A stretch of DNA of 64,000 nucleotides from Comamonas testosteroni (GCF_000761245.1 NZ_AWOR01000001.1:620001-684000); one strand, 5' to 3'. Shown: positions 1 through 11,003, counted from the stretch's first letter. Numbers and translations are program-made. The notes: generated by a model from the letters alone, not told the origin.

Positions 1-175
1 GGTGGTGGTGGCCGCAGGTCGGGCAGACGTTCTGGTTCTTTTCCAGATCGGTCTTGTACAGAACGGTTTCGCAGCTGGGGCACTTGATCCACAGACCTTC
101 GGGAATCTGCTGATGGCGTTCCGTCGGATTGGTCTGCTGGATTTTTGCAGGCAGAAGTTTTTCAAGCCAGGACAT
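1..175 (-). CDS. accD: Acetyl-CoA carboxylase carboxyltransferase subunit beta (partial)
   Basis: Only the first 58 codons lie in the window; the gene runs off the left edge. The product forms the carboxyltransferase of acetyl-CoA carboxylase with AccA and makes malonyl-CoA for fatty acid synthesis in the cytoplasm. The translated start, MSWLEKLLPAKIQ, is the family's usual N-terminus. It is followed by the zinc-ribbon pairs CPSC and CPTC (about residues 33-36 and 52-55) that mark AccD. The ATG is preceded by a purine-rich GGAAACA. The gene follows trpA on the same strand, an order known in many beta- and gamma-proteobacteria, with a dispersed repeat in the 186-nt gap. Confidence 0.95.
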   Translation of the reverse strand, partial: MSWLEKLLPAKIQQTNPTERHQQIPEGLWIKCPSCETVLYKTDLEKNQNVCPTCGHHH

Positions 176-270
176 GTTGTTTCCTTTTCAGTTTCCACTG
201 CACTGCGCGCCACCCGCAACCCATGAGAGCGGCGCGGCGCAGGCACTGGCGCAATCCCGGTCAGGGACAG

Positions 271-345
271 CGAGCAAGGGCCGCCCCGCCGCGAGGCTGT
301 CGTCCCCTTCAGGGGGACGCGGCGTAAAGCCGCTCAGGGGGTGGC
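271..345 (-). repeat. Family B intergenic repeat, copy 1 (3' of trpA)
   Basis: On the minus strand this begins 16 nt past the trpA stop and reads CCCCTGAG, GC-rich hairpin segments (GTCCCC..GGGGAC), then GGGCGGCCCTTGCTCG. The same outer ends (CCCCTGAG and GGCYCTTGCY) recur after leuD, leuC and hom, always in the same orientation relative to the gene that has just ended. Confidence 0.75.
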
Positions 346-361
346 CAATTTCAGGGGTGCA

Positions 362-1171
362 TTATGCGTCGAGAGCCTTTCGCACACCACGCAGAAAGTC
401 TATTGCCAAAGGCACGATCTTCTCGTGGGGCTGGTTGTCGAGCAGGTCAATGATGCGGCTGCCGATGATGACGGCGTCGGCCACCTGGCCCACGGTCTGT
501 GCGGTCTGGGCATCGCGGATGCCGAAACCCACGCCCACGGGAACGCTGACATGCTGGCGAATGCGCGGCAGCATGGCCTCCACGGCCGAGGTGTCCAGAG
601 CGCCCGAACCGGTCACGCCCTTGAGCGAGACATAGTAGACATAGCCGCTGGCCACGCGGGCCACCTGTTGCATGCGCTCGTCCGTGCTGGTGGGAGCCAG
701 CAGGAAGATCAGGTCCATGTCGCGGGCCTTGAGCTTGGCGGCGAACTCCTCGCATTCCTCGGGCGGATAGTCCACGATCAGCACGCCATCGACGCCGGCT
801 GCGGCGGCATGGTTGACGAAGGCATCTTCGCCATGGATCTGGTCGTAGCGCTCAACAGGGTTGGCATAGCCCATGAGCACCACGGGTGTGGTCTGGTCCT
901 TTTTGCGGAACTCGGCCACATAGGCCAGCACCTGGCTCAGACCCACGCCGTTGGCGATGGCCTTGTCGCCTGCGCGCTGGATGGTGGGGCCGTCGGCCAT
1001 GGGGTCGGAGAAGGGCACGCCCAGCTCGATCACGTCGGCACCGGCTTCCACCATGCCGTGCATGAGGGGAGGGGTGATGGCGGCAAACGGGAAGCCTGCT
1101 GTCACATAGGGAATCAAGGCCTTGCGGCCTTCTTCCTTGAGCTTGTTGAAGGTGGCGGTGATTCGGCTCAT
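362..1171 (-). CDS. trpA: Tryptophan synthase alpha subunit
   Basis: The alpha subunit cleaves indole-3-glycerol phosphate to indole and glyceraldehyde 3-phosphate and channels the indole to TrpB. At 269 aa it has the usual family length. The catalytic pair is visible: Glu49 in [11 protein letters not shown] and Asp60 in MADGP, matching the E. coli numbering. The phosphate-binding glycines are in GVGFGIRD. Its ATG overlaps the trpB stop by 4 nt (ATGA), so the two are probably translationally coupled, which suits a 1:1 alpha2beta2 complex. Confidence 0.98.
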   Translation of the reverse strand: MSRITATFNKLKEEGRKALIPYVTAGFPFAAITPPLMHGMVEAGADVIELGVPFSDPMADGPTIQRAGDKAIANGVGLSQVLAYVAEFRKKDQTTPVVLMGYANPVERYDQIHGEDAFVNHAAAAGVDGVLIVDYPPEECEEFAAKLKARDMDLIFLLAPTSTDERMQQVARVASGYVYYVSLKGVTGSGALDTSAVEAMLPRIRQHVSVPVGVGFGIRDAQTAQTVGQVADAVIIGSRIIDLLDNQPHEKIVPLAIDFLRGVRKALDA

Positions 1172-2460
1172 AACTTGTTGCCCCCTGCGGCAGCCTTGGC
1201 TGCATCATGTCCGGGAGCGCCCTTGACGGTGAGACCGCGCATGGAGGGGCGGTCGAAGTATTCGGCACCCGACAGGTCGGCCACGGTGCCGATGTCCTTG
1301 TCGCCGCGGCCGGACAGGCTCACGAGAATGGACTGCTCGGCGCGCATGGTCTTGGCCAGCTTCATGGCATAGGCCACGGCGTGGCTGGACTCCAGGGCCG
1401 GGATGATGCCTTCGGCGCGGCACAGGTAGTGGAAGGCGTCCAGTGCTTCCTGATCGGTGATGCCCACATACTGGGCGCGACCGATTTCCTGCAGCCAGGC
1501 ATGTTCGGGGCCCACACCGGGGTAATCCAGGCCGGCGCTCACCGAGTGAGTCTCTGTGATCTGGCCGTTTTCATCCTGCAGGATGAAGGTGCGGTTGCCG
1601 TGTAGCACGCCCGAGCTGCCTTTTTGCAGCGAGGCCGAGTGCTTGCCGGACTCCAGGCCCTCGCCAGCCGCTTCCACGCCGAACAGCTTGGTGTCTTCGT
1701 AGGGGATATAGGGGTAGAAGATGCCCATGGCATTGCTGCCGCCGCCCACGCAGGCAACCACCGCGTCGGGCTGCTTGTCGGCGCCCAGGAACTCGGGCAT
1801 CTGCGTCAGGCATTCGTCGCCGATGACCTTCTGGAAGTCGCGCACCATCATGGGGTAGGGGTGGGGGCCGGCCACGGTACCGATGATGTAGAAGGTGTTG
1901 TCCACATTGGCAACCCAGTCGCGCATGGCTTCGTTGAGCGCATCCTTGAGCGTCCTGGAGCCCGATTCCACGGGCACCACGGTCGCGCCCAGCAGTTTCA
2001 TGCGGTAGACGTTGGGGCTTTGGCGTTTCACGTCCTCGGCACCCATGTAGACGATGCATTCGAGGCCGTAACGCGCGCAGATGGTGGCCGTGGCCACGCC
2101 GTGCTGGCCGGCACCTGTCTCGGCAATGATGCGCGGCTTGCCCATGCGCTTGGCGAGCATGGCCTGGCCGATCACATTGTTGATCTTGTGCGCGCCCGTG
2201 TGGTTGAGGTCCTCGCGCTTCAGATAGATCTGCGCACCGCCCATTTCACGGCTCATGCGCGAGGCGTGATAGACGGGCGAAGGGCGGCCTACATAGTGGG
2301 CCAGCTCGGACTGGAATTCGGCGATGAATTCGGGGTCGTTCTGATACCTTGCGTAGGCCTCACGCAGCTCGGTGAGGGCGTGAGTCAGGGTTTCGCTGGC
2401 GAAGCTGCCGCCGTAGCGGCCGAAATGGCCGTGGACGTCGGGATACTGGTATTCAAACAT
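1168..2460 (-). CDS. trpB: Tryptophan synthase beta subunit
   Basis: This PLP enzyme condenses indole with L-serine to give tryptophan and pairs with TrpA. It has 430 aa, slightly longer than E. coli TrpB because of an extended C-terminus ending in [14 protein letters not shown]. The PLP lysine is in HTGAHKINN (about Lys92) and the phosphate-binding loop is [10 protein letters not shown]. The start [18 protein letters not shown] is the family start, so the ATG is safe even though the trpF frame runs 76 nt into it. No clear Shine-Dalgarno precedes it, which fits coupling to trpF translation. Confidence 0.98.
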   Translation of the reverse strand: MFEYQYPDVHGHFGRYGGSFASETLTHALTELREAYARYQNDPEFIAEFQSELAHYVGRPSPVYHASRMSREMGGAQIYLKREDLNHTGAHKINNVIGQAMLAKRMGKPRIIAETGAGQHGVATATICARYGLECIVYMGAEDVKRQSPNVYRMKLLGATVVPVESGSRTLKDALNEAMRDWVANVDNTFYIIGTVAGPHPYPMMVRDFQKVIGDECLTQMPEFLGADKQPDAVVACVGGGSNAMGIFYPYIPYEDTKLFGVEAAGEGLESGKHSASLQKGSSGVLHGNRTFILQDENGQITETHSVSAGLDYPGVGPEHAWLQEIGRAQYVGITDQEALDAFHYLCRAEGIIPALESSHAVAYAMKLAKTMRAEQSILVSLSGRGDKDIGTVADLSGAEYFDRPSMRGLTVKGAPGHDAAKAAAGGNKL

Positions 2461-3170
2461 GTGTCAGTCTGCAAAATTTGGGCATCAGCTGCGCGTACGG
2501 CAGCAATGAAGCGATGAATCTTGTGGGCATCCTTGATGCCTTTGAGAGGCTTGCCGTCGGGACCTTCGGCCTCGACTCCAGAGCTCACATCAACGGCCAG
2601 AGACAACCCGCGAGGGCGCACTTGCAAGATGCCATCGGTCACGTTTGCAGGCGTGAGTCCACCAGACAAAACGAGGTGAGAGTCGACGCTTGTTGGCAGA
2701 AGTGACCAATTGAATGCCTTGCCGCCGCCACCATAACCATCGACATGGGCGTCGAGCAGGATGGCTTGGGCCTTTGAATAACGTTGGGCATATTCTACGA
2801 GGTCAAACTGCGCCGCATCGTCTCCAAGGGGTATGCGCGCAGCGCGCAACCAGGGCTGCACGCCCCGGGTGGAGGCCTCGCAATCCGCTGCCGTTTCATC
2901 ACCATGAAATTGCACACAGGCGTTTGGTATCCGGTCGCAGGCAGCTATCACATTGGTAGCTGTTTCATTCACAAAGAGCAAAACAGGTGTGACAAAGGGC
3001 GGCAGTCGCCGAGCCAGCTCGGCCGCGCGTTGCAGCGTCACGGCGCGCGGGCTTGGTGCATAGAGCACAAAGCCGACGGCATCGGCTCCGGCGGCCACTG
3101 CAGCGTCGACATCCTGCTCGCGGGTCAGGCCGCAGATCTTGATGCGGGTGCGGGGGGCAATTGAAGACAT
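2385..3170 (-). CDS. trpF: Phosphoribosylanthranilate isomerase with a C-terminal extension
   Basis: TrpF converts N-(5-phosphoribosyl)anthranilate to CdRP, the third pathway-specific step of tryptophan synthesis. [10 protein letters not shown] carries the catalytic Cys, [12 protein letters not shown] the catalytic Asp and glycine-rich phosphate loop, and VSSGVE the C-terminal phosphate site. An in-frame TTG lies 24 nt upstream, but I chose the ATG giving [14 protein letters not shown]. The normal fold should end near FIAAVRAAD. The frame then continues about 30 residues through the trpB start (Ser/Thr/Ala-rich, ending AAASPAKP), a 76-nt gene overlap. Confidence 0.94.
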   Translation of the reverse strand: MSSIAPRTRIKICGLTREQDVDAAVAAGADAVGFVLYAPSPRAVTLQRAAELARRLPPFVTPVLLFVNETATNVIAACDRIPNACVQFHGDETAADCEASTRGVQPWLRAARIPLGDDAAQFDLVEYAQRYSKAQAILLDAHVDGYGGGGKAFNWSLLPTSVDSHLVLSGGLTPANVTDGILQVRPRGLSLAVDVSSGVEAEGPDGKPLKGIKDAHKIHRFIAAVRAADAQILQTDTCLNTSIPTSTAISAATAAASPAKP

Positions 3171-3212
3171 GACAAGTCTGTGGCGTTGCAGCAATCGATG
3201 GTGCTTGGCCGC

Positions 3213-4043
3213 TCAGGGCAGCCAGGCAAACGGGGGAGTGTCTACAGGCAGGCCCCAGCGTGTATCGTAAATGGGGCCGAGAAAGTACAGTCCGTCAGGG
3301 GAGAAGGTGGGGGCTGCCACCTCGCGCGAGCGTGCCTCCAGCACTTGCTGCATCCATTCCACGGGCTTGGAGCCCTGGCCCACGTAGATCAGGCAGCCCA
3401 TGATGTTGCGGATCATGTGGTGCAAAAAGGCGCTGCCCTCGAACTCGAAACGCCAGTAGCCGCATTCCATCTGCGCGTCGCGCATGGGCGCCTGTCCTGC
3501 GGGGCGGTAGTGGATGTCGATGCGGCGCAGGGTCTTGACCGGGCTCTTGGCCTGGCAGCCTGCAGCGCGAAAGGACGAAAAATCATGCTCGCCCAGCAAC
3601 AGATCGGCGGCTGCGCGCATGCGCTGCGCATCCAGAGCCTGAAACACCCAGCCCACCCGGCCCTGGTCGACGCTGGGGCGCACGGGCGACTGCAGCAGCA
3701 CATAGGCATAGCGGCGTGCGGTGGCGCAGGCGCGGGAATGGAAGCCATCCGGGCCGTCAGCGACCTCGGCCGCCCATTGCACGGCGATGTCCTTGGGCAA
3801 GAAGGTGTTGGTGCCGCGCACCCAGGAGTTGGGCGCACGCTGCAGCTCGGTGTCAAAGTGCACGACCTGCATCAGGCCGTGCACACCGGAATCGGTGCGA
3901 CCGGCGCAGATGGTGGAGACTTCTTGAGTAGCAAAGCGGCCCAGGGCCGCTTCGAGTTTGTCTTGTACGGTGTTGCCATCGGGCTGGCTTTGCCAGCCGC
4001 GATAGGCCTGACCGTTGTAGCTGACGCCAAGAGCTATGCGCAT
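3213..4043 (-). CDS. truA: tRNA pseudouridine(38-40) synthase
   Basis: TruA isomerises uridines 38-40 in the anticodon arm of many tRNAs. The family signature AGRTDSGVHG is present, with the catalytic Asp at residue 51. FLHHMIRNIMG and FSPDGLYFLG are typical C-terminal motifs. The length of 276 aa is normal. It lies 40 nt after fimV and 42 nt before trpF on the same strand, the order fimV-truA-trpF also known in Pseudomonas, so it is probably co-transcribed with them. Confidence 0.97.
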   Translation of the reverse strand: MRIALGVSYNGQAYRGWQSQPDGNTVQDKLEAALGRFATQEVSTICAGRTDSGVHGLMQVVHFDTELQRAPNSWVRGTNTFLPKDIAVQWAAEVADGPDGFHSRACATARRYAYVLLQSPVRPSVDQGRVGWVFQALDAQRMRAAADLLLGEHDFSSFRAAGCQAKSPVKTLRRIDIHYRPAGQAPMRDAQMECGYWRFEFEGSAFLHHMIRNIMGCLIYVGQGSKPVEWMQQVLEARSREVAAPTFSPDGLYFLGPIYDTRWGLPVDTPPFAWLP

Positions 4044-4083
4044 GGCATGGCTCCCGGCGCGGGGTCTGAATGCATCAAATCAA

Positions 4084-7026
4084 TCAACCAATCTGAGAGA
4101 GAAGGCTGTGAGCCTTGGCCTTGAGATCGCCATGGGCTTCGGCGATCACTTCCTCAATCAGTGTACGCGCTCCGTCGCTGTCGCCGATGGCATTGAACTC
4201 TTCGGCCAGGGCCAGCTTGGTGGCCAGCGGGTCTTCGGGTTCGGAGGGCGCTGGCACGGCATCGATCGGCGCGGCGATATCGGATGTGCCCAGATCCAGC
4301 GACAGGCCGCTGAGGTCGAAAGTCACCTCGGGTTGTGCAGGCGCTGTGGCGAGGCTGTCGCTCTCCTCGGCTGGCTGCTGCAAGGTCAGGGCTTCGGCGC
4401 CTTGCACTTCGTCCAGTGTCTCCAGGCTGGAGGATAGGTTCAGCGCAGCTGTTTCCTGTCCGCCGTCTGGCTCGGGCTGTGTCTGCAAAGGCAGGGTGAA
4501 ACTGTCGAGGTCGAACTCGAGCGCATTCAGAGAGCTTTGCTCGGCGGGTGCGGGAGCTGCGACTGGGGCCGGGGCTTGAGATGCCGTGGCGGGCAGGCTG
4601 AACGAGGCCAGATCATCGAGATCCAGGTTCAGGCCATTGTCTGCGGCTGCAAGTGCCGGCTCTGCGGAGGGGGCAGCAGGAGTGTCCCACTGCGCCAGTG
4701 CTGCGAAGTCCTGTTCGTTGGGCAGGGAAACGGGCTCGGAGGCCACGGGCGCTGCGCTGGCTGCGGTGTCAGGCAGGTCTGCTGGCAGTTCCAGATCCAT
4801 GTCGAAGTCCATGCCGGCGGGCTCCGTGGGAGGGCCTTCGCGACTGGCAGCCGCTTCTGCGGCCTGTGCGGCAGCCAAGGCCGAGCCAAAGCCCACGGCA
4901 GCGGCCACGCCGCCTTGCAGGGCGGTCGATGGATCGGTGGGGTTGAAGGCGTTGGGCGCGGCCGCCGCGCCTGCTTGGGGCTGGGGGGCGCCGCCCAGCT
5001 GGTAGGTCAGATTTTCCGGATCCAGGATGCGGCCCTGATCGGCCAGTCGCTGCCATTCGGGGCCCTTGCCCTGGGTCAGGGCAAAGACGTTGTTGGCGAC
5101 TGATGCGTAGGCCATGCGGTCATGGCGCTTGGCATAGATTTCAGCCAGCTTCTGGTGCAGCACCAGACGGTTGGGGTCGGTGCGCAGCGCTTCCTTGAGG
5201 ATTTCCTCGGCCTGCAGGTCGCGGCCGTAGGCCAGGTACACGTCGGCTTCGGCCAGCGGGTCCACATCGCCGGCGTCGAGCTGGCTGGGAGAGTACTGCA
5301 TGGACTGGCCCGACATCTGGCTGCTGCTGGTCGTGGTGTCCACGCGCTGGCCGCCGCTGGCGCCGAAGAAGGAGTCCGCCGACAGCTGGCTGTCGCCCAG
5401 CATGCTGTCCGCGCCTGCCGCGGCGGCTTTGCGACGCTGGGAAACACGGTAGCCGCCATAGCCCAGAAGCAGGGCCAGCAGTGCTGCACCAGCCAGCGGG
5501 ATGGTCGGGTCTTCCATCAGGCTGTCGATAAAGCTGGGCTCCTCGGGAATGGGGGCCGGTGCCGCCACAGGCTTGGGAGGTGCAACCGGTGCCGGTGCAG
5601 GCGCTGCAGGCTCGGCGGCGGCTTGTGCCGGTTCGCCTTCGGCCGCAGCTGGTGCGGGCATGGTGTCGCCTGGCTTGCCGGCATCGGCTGCCGCAGCCTC
5701 GGGTGTGGCTGGGGCAGCAGGCGTTGCAGCCGCATCAGCAGCTGCAGCTGCAGCGGGGGCAGGCGCTGCTGCATTGGCGGTGCTGGCCGCGGGCACTGTG
5801 ACTGTGGGGCTTGCCGCTGGCGCAGCTGCAGCCGGGGTGCCTGCTGCGGGAGCTGCGGCCGTACCTGCGGGCTTGGTGGCTGCCGCAATCTGGCTCAGCT
5901 CGGCCATATTGCGTTTGAGCTCATCGGCGCGCGCAGATTGGTCTGCAGCCTGTTTTTGCTGGGCCACTTGCTCATCGGCGGCCACGCCCTTGACGGAGCC
6001 CTTGGACAGGGTCAGTTTGTCAGGGGCTGCGGTGGCGGCCTTGGCATCTGCGACATGGGCCTGAACCTGGCCGGAAGCGCTGCGGGATGCTGCTTCCACA
6101 GGGGCTACAGGCGCCACGCCAGCCAGTTGGCGGCGGAACTGGTTGAAATCCTGAGACTGGGCCGCCATGATCTGGCGTGCTTCCTTGGCCGAGGTGGCCT
6201 GGGCGGCTGCCTGATCGGGCAACTGGATTACCGCGCCGCTGCGCATGCGGTTGATGTTGCCATTGACAAAGGCCTGTGGGTTGCTGCGCAGCATGGCGAC
6301 CAGCATCTGATCGAGCGAGACGCCTGCGGGCTTGTTCGCTGCCGCAATGCGTCCGGCGGTGTCGCCTGTCCTGACGCGGACTTCATCACTGCTGCCAGCC
6401 GGTGCTGCAGTGCCAGCCTGGCGTTTTCGCTGAGGCTTGGTTGCAGTCTCGTCCTGATCGCGGTCATTGCGCAGGTCCCTGCCGGCCGTGTTGACGGAGC
6501 TGGACGCCGGGCGTGTAGCCACGGCGGGGCGCGCAGGCGCAGGCAGCACGGCAGGCGTGGCCTGGGGGGCCGCGGTTGTGGCCTGAGCAGCGGTCGTGGG
6601 CGTTGGGGCCGGGCGGCGCGTGGCAGGGGGGTCGAGCAGCAAGGTGTAGTTGCGCTGCAGCTTGCCCGATGCCCAGTTGGCATCGATCACCAGGTCGACA
6701 AAGGGATCATTGACCGGCTGAAAGCTGCTGAGCTTGAGCACGGCCGAGCCATTGGAGCGTTTTTGCACCTGCACGCGCACCGAGTTGGCCGTGCCTGTGA
6801 ATTCCATGCCCTGGGCGCGGAATGCCGCTGGCGATGCGATAGCGGCCTGCAGGCTGTCGGCCTCGGCAGCGCTGAGTTGAGGGATCTCGACCTCGGCACG
6901 CAAGGGCTCGCCCAGAGCCGACTGCACCGTGATGCGGCCCAGTGCCAATGCCCATGCATCGGTGGCCGGGAGGCTTGACAGTGCGAGGGTGGCTGCGGCG
7001 AGCGCAGAAAGTTTCCAGCGTTGCAT
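4084..7026 (-). CDS. fimV: FimV-family pilus assembly / polar hub protein
   Basis: FimV proteins are inner-membrane, peptidoglycan-binding hubs needed for type IV pilus assembly and twitching. The ATG chosen begins MQRWKLSALAAATLAL, a signal peptide; longer in-frame starts would bury it. Domains: FimV N-terminal region (LGRITVQSALGEPLRAEVEI), a LysM-like peptidoglycan-binding stretch at about residues 212-272, a long Ala/Pro/Gln-rich low-complexity linker, one membrane segment at about 509-526 (LAGAALLALLLGYGG), an acidic cytoplasmic part with a TPR-like stretch (ADVYLAYGRDLQAEEILKEAL), and the conserved C-terminal FimV motif at about 930-980 (LALAEEFNAIGDSDGA). The pilin operon lies about 44 kb away in this window. 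Confidence 0.93.
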   Translation of the reverse strand: MQRWKLSALAAATLALSSLPATDAWALALGRITVQSALGEPLRAEVEIPQLSAAEADSLQAAIASPAAFRAQGMEFTGTANSVRVQVQKRSNGSAVLKLSSFQPVNDPFVDLVIDANWASGKLQRNYTLLLDPPATRRPAPTPTTAAQATTAAPQATPAVLPAPARPAVATRPASSSVNTAGRDLRNDRDQDETATKPQRKRQAGTAAPAGSSDEVRVRTGDTAGRIAAANKPAGVSLDQMLVAMLRSNPQAFVNGNINRMRSGAVIQLPDQAAAQATSAKEARQIMAAQSQDFNQFRRQLAGVAPVAPVEAASRSASGQVQAHVADAKAATAAPDKLTLSKGSVKGVAADEQVAQQKQAADQSARADELKRNMAELSQIAAATKPAGTAAAPAAGTPAAAAPAASPTVTVPAASTANAAAPAPAAAAAADAAATPAAPATPEAAAADAGKPGDTMPAPAAAEGEPAQAAAEPAAPAPAPVAPPKPVAAPAPIPEEPSFIDSLMEDPTIPLAGAALLALLLGYGGYRVSQRRKAAAAGADSMLGDSQLSADSFFGASGGQRVDTTTSSSQMSGQSMQYSPSQLDAGDVDPLAEADVYLAYGRDLQAEEILKEALRTDPNRLVLHQKLAEIYAKRHDRMAYASVANNVFALTQGKGPEWQRLADQGRILDPENLTYQLGGAPQPQAGAAAAPNAFNPTDPSTALQGGVAAAVGFGSALAAAQAAEAAASREGPPTEPAGMDFDMDLELPADLPDTAASAAPVASEPVSLPNEQDFAALAQWDTPAAPSAEPALAAADNGLNLDLDDLASFSLPATASQAPAPVAAPAPAEQSSLNALEFDLDSFTLPLQTQPEPDGGQETAALNLSSSLETLDEVQGAEALTLQQPAEESDSLATAPAQPEVTFDLSGLSLDLGTSDIAAPIDAVPAPSEPEDPLATKLALAEEFNAIGDSDGARTLIEEVIAEAHGDLKAKAHSLLSQIG

Positions 7027-7234
7027 AGGGCTCAGACTTGATTCGTGCAGCCTACAGCCCTCTTGTTCTTGATCGGGTTTGTGGCTGCGGTGCACATAAA
7101 AATTGGAAATTCCAGCTCGCGGCAAAGGTCTCTCGGCCCGGCGGACACAGTTTGCATTGTCAACGACGCTATTGCAATGTGAGCAAAAGCAGGGGCGGCA
7201 AGGCTCTCAATTGTTGTCGATTGGCAACGAGATG

Positions 7235-7251
7235 AAACCTAATGTAGGTTT
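7235..7251. promoter_or_regulatory. Palindrome upstream of fimV
   Basis: AAACCTA and TAGGTTT are perfect inverted arms around a 3-nt spacer. The size and symmetry suit a dimeric regulator site, but no regulator is known; the assignment is inference. Confidence 0.3.
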
Positions 7252-7315
7252 GCCGACGGTTTGCATTCGCCCGAATAGGCGGTCAATTGTCGCCCAAGCC
7301 CGGAGTCTGGGAAGC

Positions 7316-7353
7316 AAAAAAGCGCCGCTCATCACGCGGATGAGCGGCGCTTT
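7316..7353 (-). terminator. Rho-independent terminator of asd
   Basis: Two perfect 14-bp arms (AAAGCGCCGCTCAT / ATGAGCGGCGCTTT) enclose a 7-nt loop, and a U-run follows on the minus strand. It begins about 45 nt past the asd stop, so asd transcription probably ends before fimV. Confidence 0.88.
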
Positions 7354-7397
7354 GCTGCGCTGGATCAAGCCCGCTGCGGGCTTGATGGCGGCGCAGA

Positions 7398-8510
7398 TCA
7401 GGCAGCCAGCAGGATACGCAGCATGCGGCGCAGCGGCTCGGCAGCGCCCCACAGCAGCTGGTCACCGATCACGAAGGCCGAAACGTACTCAGGGCCCATA
7501 TTGAGCTTGCGCACGCGGCCCACGGCAACGTCAAGGCCGCCGGTGGTCGCTGCGGGAGTCAGTTCCTTGACGGTCAGGGCGCGCTCGTTGGCCACGAACT
7601 TGACCCAGGGATTGCCGCCCTTGATCAGGGCTTCGATCTCTTCCAGGGGCAGGTCCTTCTTGAGCTTCAGGGTCAGGGCCAGGGAGTGGCAGCGCATGGC
7701 GCCGATACGCACGCACAGGCCGTCCACGGGGATGGTGGCTTCGGTGCCGAGAATCTTGTTGACCTCGGCCTGGCCCTTCCATTCTTCCTTGGACTGGCCG
7801 TTGGGCAGCTGAGCGTCGATCCAGGGGATCAGGCCGCCGGCCAGAGGCGCGCCGAAGAATTCGGTGGGCACATCTTCGCGGATGGTCTGGGCCACCTTGC
7901 GGTCGATTTCCAGAATCGCCGAAGCAGGAGTCGCCAGCTCGTTGGCGACGGCGGAGTGCACCACGCCCATGCCCTTGAGCAGCTCGCGCATGTGGTTGGC
8001 GCCACCGCCCGATGCGGCCTGGTAGGTCATGGAGGAGACCCATTCCACCAGACCGGCCTTGAACAGGCCGCCCAGGCCCATCAGCAGGATGGAGTTGGTG
8101 CAGTTGCCACCGATCCAGTTCTTGCCGCCGGCGGCCAGCTTTTGCTGGATCAGATCGTCGTTGACGGGGTCGAGCACGATGACGGCGTCGCCTTCCATGC
8201 GCAGCGAGGAGGCTGCGTCAATCCAGTGGCCGTTCCAGCCGGCAGCGCGGATCTTGGGGAAGACTTCCTTGGTGTAGTCGCCGCCCTGGCAGGTGATGAT
8301 GATGTCGCACTTGGACAGCTCGGCGATGTCGTTGGCGTCCTTCAGCTCGGTGTGCACGGTGGCCATGGCCGGAGCCTTGCCGCCGGCATTGGAGGTGGAG
8401 AAGAACACGGGCTCGATCAGCGCGAAGTCACCTTCGGCCTGCATACGGTCCATCAGCACGGAGCCGACCATGCCGCGCCAGCCCACCAAACCTACCAATT
8501 GCTTGCTCAT
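7398..8510 (-). CDS. asd: Aspartate-semialdehyde dehydrogenase
   Basis: Asd reduces beta-aspartyl phosphate to aspartate semialdehyde with NADPH, the branch point to lysine/diaminopimelate, threonine and methionine. The N-terminus [15 protein letters not shown] is the nucleotide loop and WIGGNCTNS holds the catalytic Cys. At 370 aa it matches the gamma/beta-proteobacterial type. It has its own terminator and a 391-nt upstream gap, so it is probably a separate transcript between leuB and fimV. hom and thrC, which use its product, lie about 20 kb away. Confidence 0.97.
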   Translation of the reverse strand: MSKQLVGLVGWRGMVGSVLMDRMQAEGDFALIEPVFFSTSNAGGKAPAMATVHTELKDANDIAELSKCDIIITCQGGDYTKEVFPKIRAAGWNGHWIDAASSLRMEGDAVIVLDPVNDDLIQQKLAAGGKNWIGGNCTNSILLMGLGGLFKAGLVEWVSSMTYQAASGGGANHMRELLKGMGVVHSAVANELATPASAILEIDRKVAQTIREDVPTEFFGAPLAGGLIPWIDAQLPNGQSKEEWKGQAEVNKILGTEATIPVDGLCVRIGAMRCHSLALTLKLKKDLPLEEIEALIKGGNPWVKFVANERALTVKELTPAATTGGLDVAVGRVRKLNMGPEYVSAFVIGDQLLWGAAEPLRRMLRILLAA

Positions 8511-8767
8511 TTGAAACGCCCTTTCAGTTTTGAAAACAGTAGCTTGAGACTGCTTCGGCCGGCTCGTCAGGGCCGGAAGGGGCGCGCGACGAACCGGGCT
8601 GGGTCAGCCTGTAATCGTCTTAATGGTGATTGCGCGCGCATTCACACCGGCAGTCTTTGCGGGTGTGACGATTTCGGGAGCGAAGGTGCGTGCGGCAAAC
8701 ATAAGAGGTGTCATTCTAGCGACTAGAGCAAAAGCCTGAAGAACTAAAAGCGCTTGAAACTCTAGTC

Positions 8768-8803
8768 AAAACGTCGAAATAAATGATTTATTTTTGACGT
8801 TTT
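8768..8803. promoter_or_regulatory. AT-rich palindrome upstream of asd
   Basis: The arms AAAACGTC-GAAATAAAT and its near-perfect reverse complement flank a central GA, with one inserted base. It lies about 260 nt upstream of asd and about 100 nt past leuB. It could be a regulator site or a weak two-way terminator. Confidence 0.4.
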
Positions 8804-8837
8804 GTTTGTTTGATGCCGAAAAATGCGTCAAACCCAA

Positions 8838-8859
8838 GCCACCGCCTTTCGGCGGTGGC
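8838..8859 (-). terminator. Probable leuB terminator
   Basis: Perfect 9-bp GC stem (GCCACCGCC / GGCGGTGGC) with a 4-nt loop, 40-odd nt past the leuB stop. The following bases on the minus strand (TTGGGTTTG) are only moderately U-rich. Confidence 0.55.
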
Positions 8860-8901
8860 GGGGTATCAGCGGTTTCCGGACTTGGATCGTCAATACGCGT
8901 C

Positions 8902-10091
<1,190 letters not shown>

Positions 10092-10194
10092 TTTACTTCA
10101 GACCCTAGCGGCTCGCATCCCTCAACTGAGTGAGACGAACAAAGACCGCGTGGGGCATTGCCTAAGCTGTGGCACGGCCAAAACAAGGGGCATC

Positions 10195-10290
10195 GAGCAA
10201 GGGCCGTCCCGCAGCAAAGATGCCGTCCCCCTCCCGAAGAGAGAGGGGGAAGCCGCGGCGCCGCCTAGGCAAAGCGGCCCAGGGGGCGCT
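10195..10290 (-). repeat. Family B intergenic repeat, copy 2 (3' of leuD)
   Basis: It starts directly after the leuD stop and reads on the minus strand GCCCCCTGGGCC, a CCCCCTCTC..GAGGGGG-type hairpin, then GGGACGGCCCTTGCTCG. Same orientation and position as the other copies. Confidence 0.75.
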
Positions 10291-10947
10291 TTACTTCTGA
10301 ATCAACGTATGCGCCAGCCAGGGCTTTTGCGCCAGGCGCTCGGCTTCGAAGGCCTTGATCTTGTCGGCATGGCGCATGGTCAGGCCGATGTCGTCAAAGC
10401 CGTTGAGCAGGCAGTATTTGCGAAAGGCGATGACGTCGAAGGCAATCTCTTCGCCCTGGGGCCTCAGGATCACCTGGCGCTCCAGGTCGATGGTCAGCTC
10501 GTAGCCGGGGAAGGCCGCCACGTCGTTGAACAGCTGGTCGATCGTGGCCTCGGGCAGAACGATGGGCAGCAGACCGTTCTTGAAGCTGTTGTTGAAGAAG
10601 ATGTCGGCAAAGCTGGGGGCCAGGATGGCGCGGAAGCCGTACTGGTCCAGGGCCCAGGGCGCATGCTCGCGGCTGGAGCCGCAGCCGAAGTTCTTGCGCG
10701 CGATCAGGATGCTGGCGCCCTTGAAGCGGGGCTGGTTGAGCACGAAGTCGGGGTTGGGCTTGCGGTCGGCTTCGGGCACGCCGGGCTGGCCGGGCTGGTC
10801 CAGATAGCGCCACTCGTCAAACAGATTGGGGCCGAAGCCGGTCTTCTTGATGGACTTGAGGAACTGCTTGGGGATGATGGCGTCGGTGTCGACGTTCTCG
10901 CGGTCCATGGGGGCGACAAGGCCCTTGTGCACGGTGAATTTTTGCAT
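10291..10947 (-). CDS. leuD: 3-Isopropylmalate dehydratase small subunit
   Basis: LeuD is the swivelling small subunit of isopropylmalate isomerase and works with Leu[29 protein letters not shown] is the family N-terminus (read as two parts: [14 protein letters not shown] and [13 protein letters not shown]), and [15 protein letters not shown] is the conserved active-site loop. The length of 218 aa is normal for the bacterial two-subunit form. It lies between leuC and leuB on the same strand, with a family B repeat on each side. Confidence 0.97.
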   Translation of the reverse strand: MQKFTVHKGLVAPMDRENVDTDAIIPKQFLKSIKKTGFGPNLFDEWRYLDQPGQPGVPEADRKPNPDFVLNQPRFKGASILIARKNFGCGSSREHAPWALDQYGFRAILAPSFADIFFNNSFKNGLLPIVLPEATIDQLFNDVAAFPGYELTIDLERQVILRPQGEEIAFDVIAFRKYCLLNGFDDIGLTMRHADKIKAFEAERLAQKPWLAHTLIQK

Positions 10948-11003
10948 GGTGTGATTCCAGAATCTTTAGTCTTGGCGACGTTCGCGTCTTGCGTCAGAGG
11001 CGG

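Larger units (their letters stand above)
7027..7397. other. fimV upstream region
   Basis: This holds the asd terminator and a perfect 7-bp-arm palindrome (AAACCTA-atg-TAGGTTT) about 210 nt from the fimV start. On the minus strand there is also a TTGACA with no convincing -10. I see no credible gene. Confidence 0.6.
8511..8901. other. leuB-asd intergenic region
   Basis: No gene seen. From right to left it holds the leuB terminator hairpin, an AT-rich near-perfect palindrome, an 8-bp inverted repeat (GACTAGAG..CTCTAGTC at 8721-8767) with an AAGCGCTTGA core like repeat family A, and a minus-strand TAGAAT (8713-8718) that could be an asd -10. The asd promoter is not fixed with certainty. Confidence 0.5.

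Noticed and set aside
5122..6978. A 618-codon plus-strand Cys/Gly/Arg-rich frame opposite fimV
   Set aside because: Its composition mirrors the Ala/Pro/Gln linker of FimV; no start signal or motif.
7141..7190. TTGACA on the minus strand as the fimV promoter
   Set aside because: No acceptable -10 lies 16-19 nt downstream, so I did not call it.
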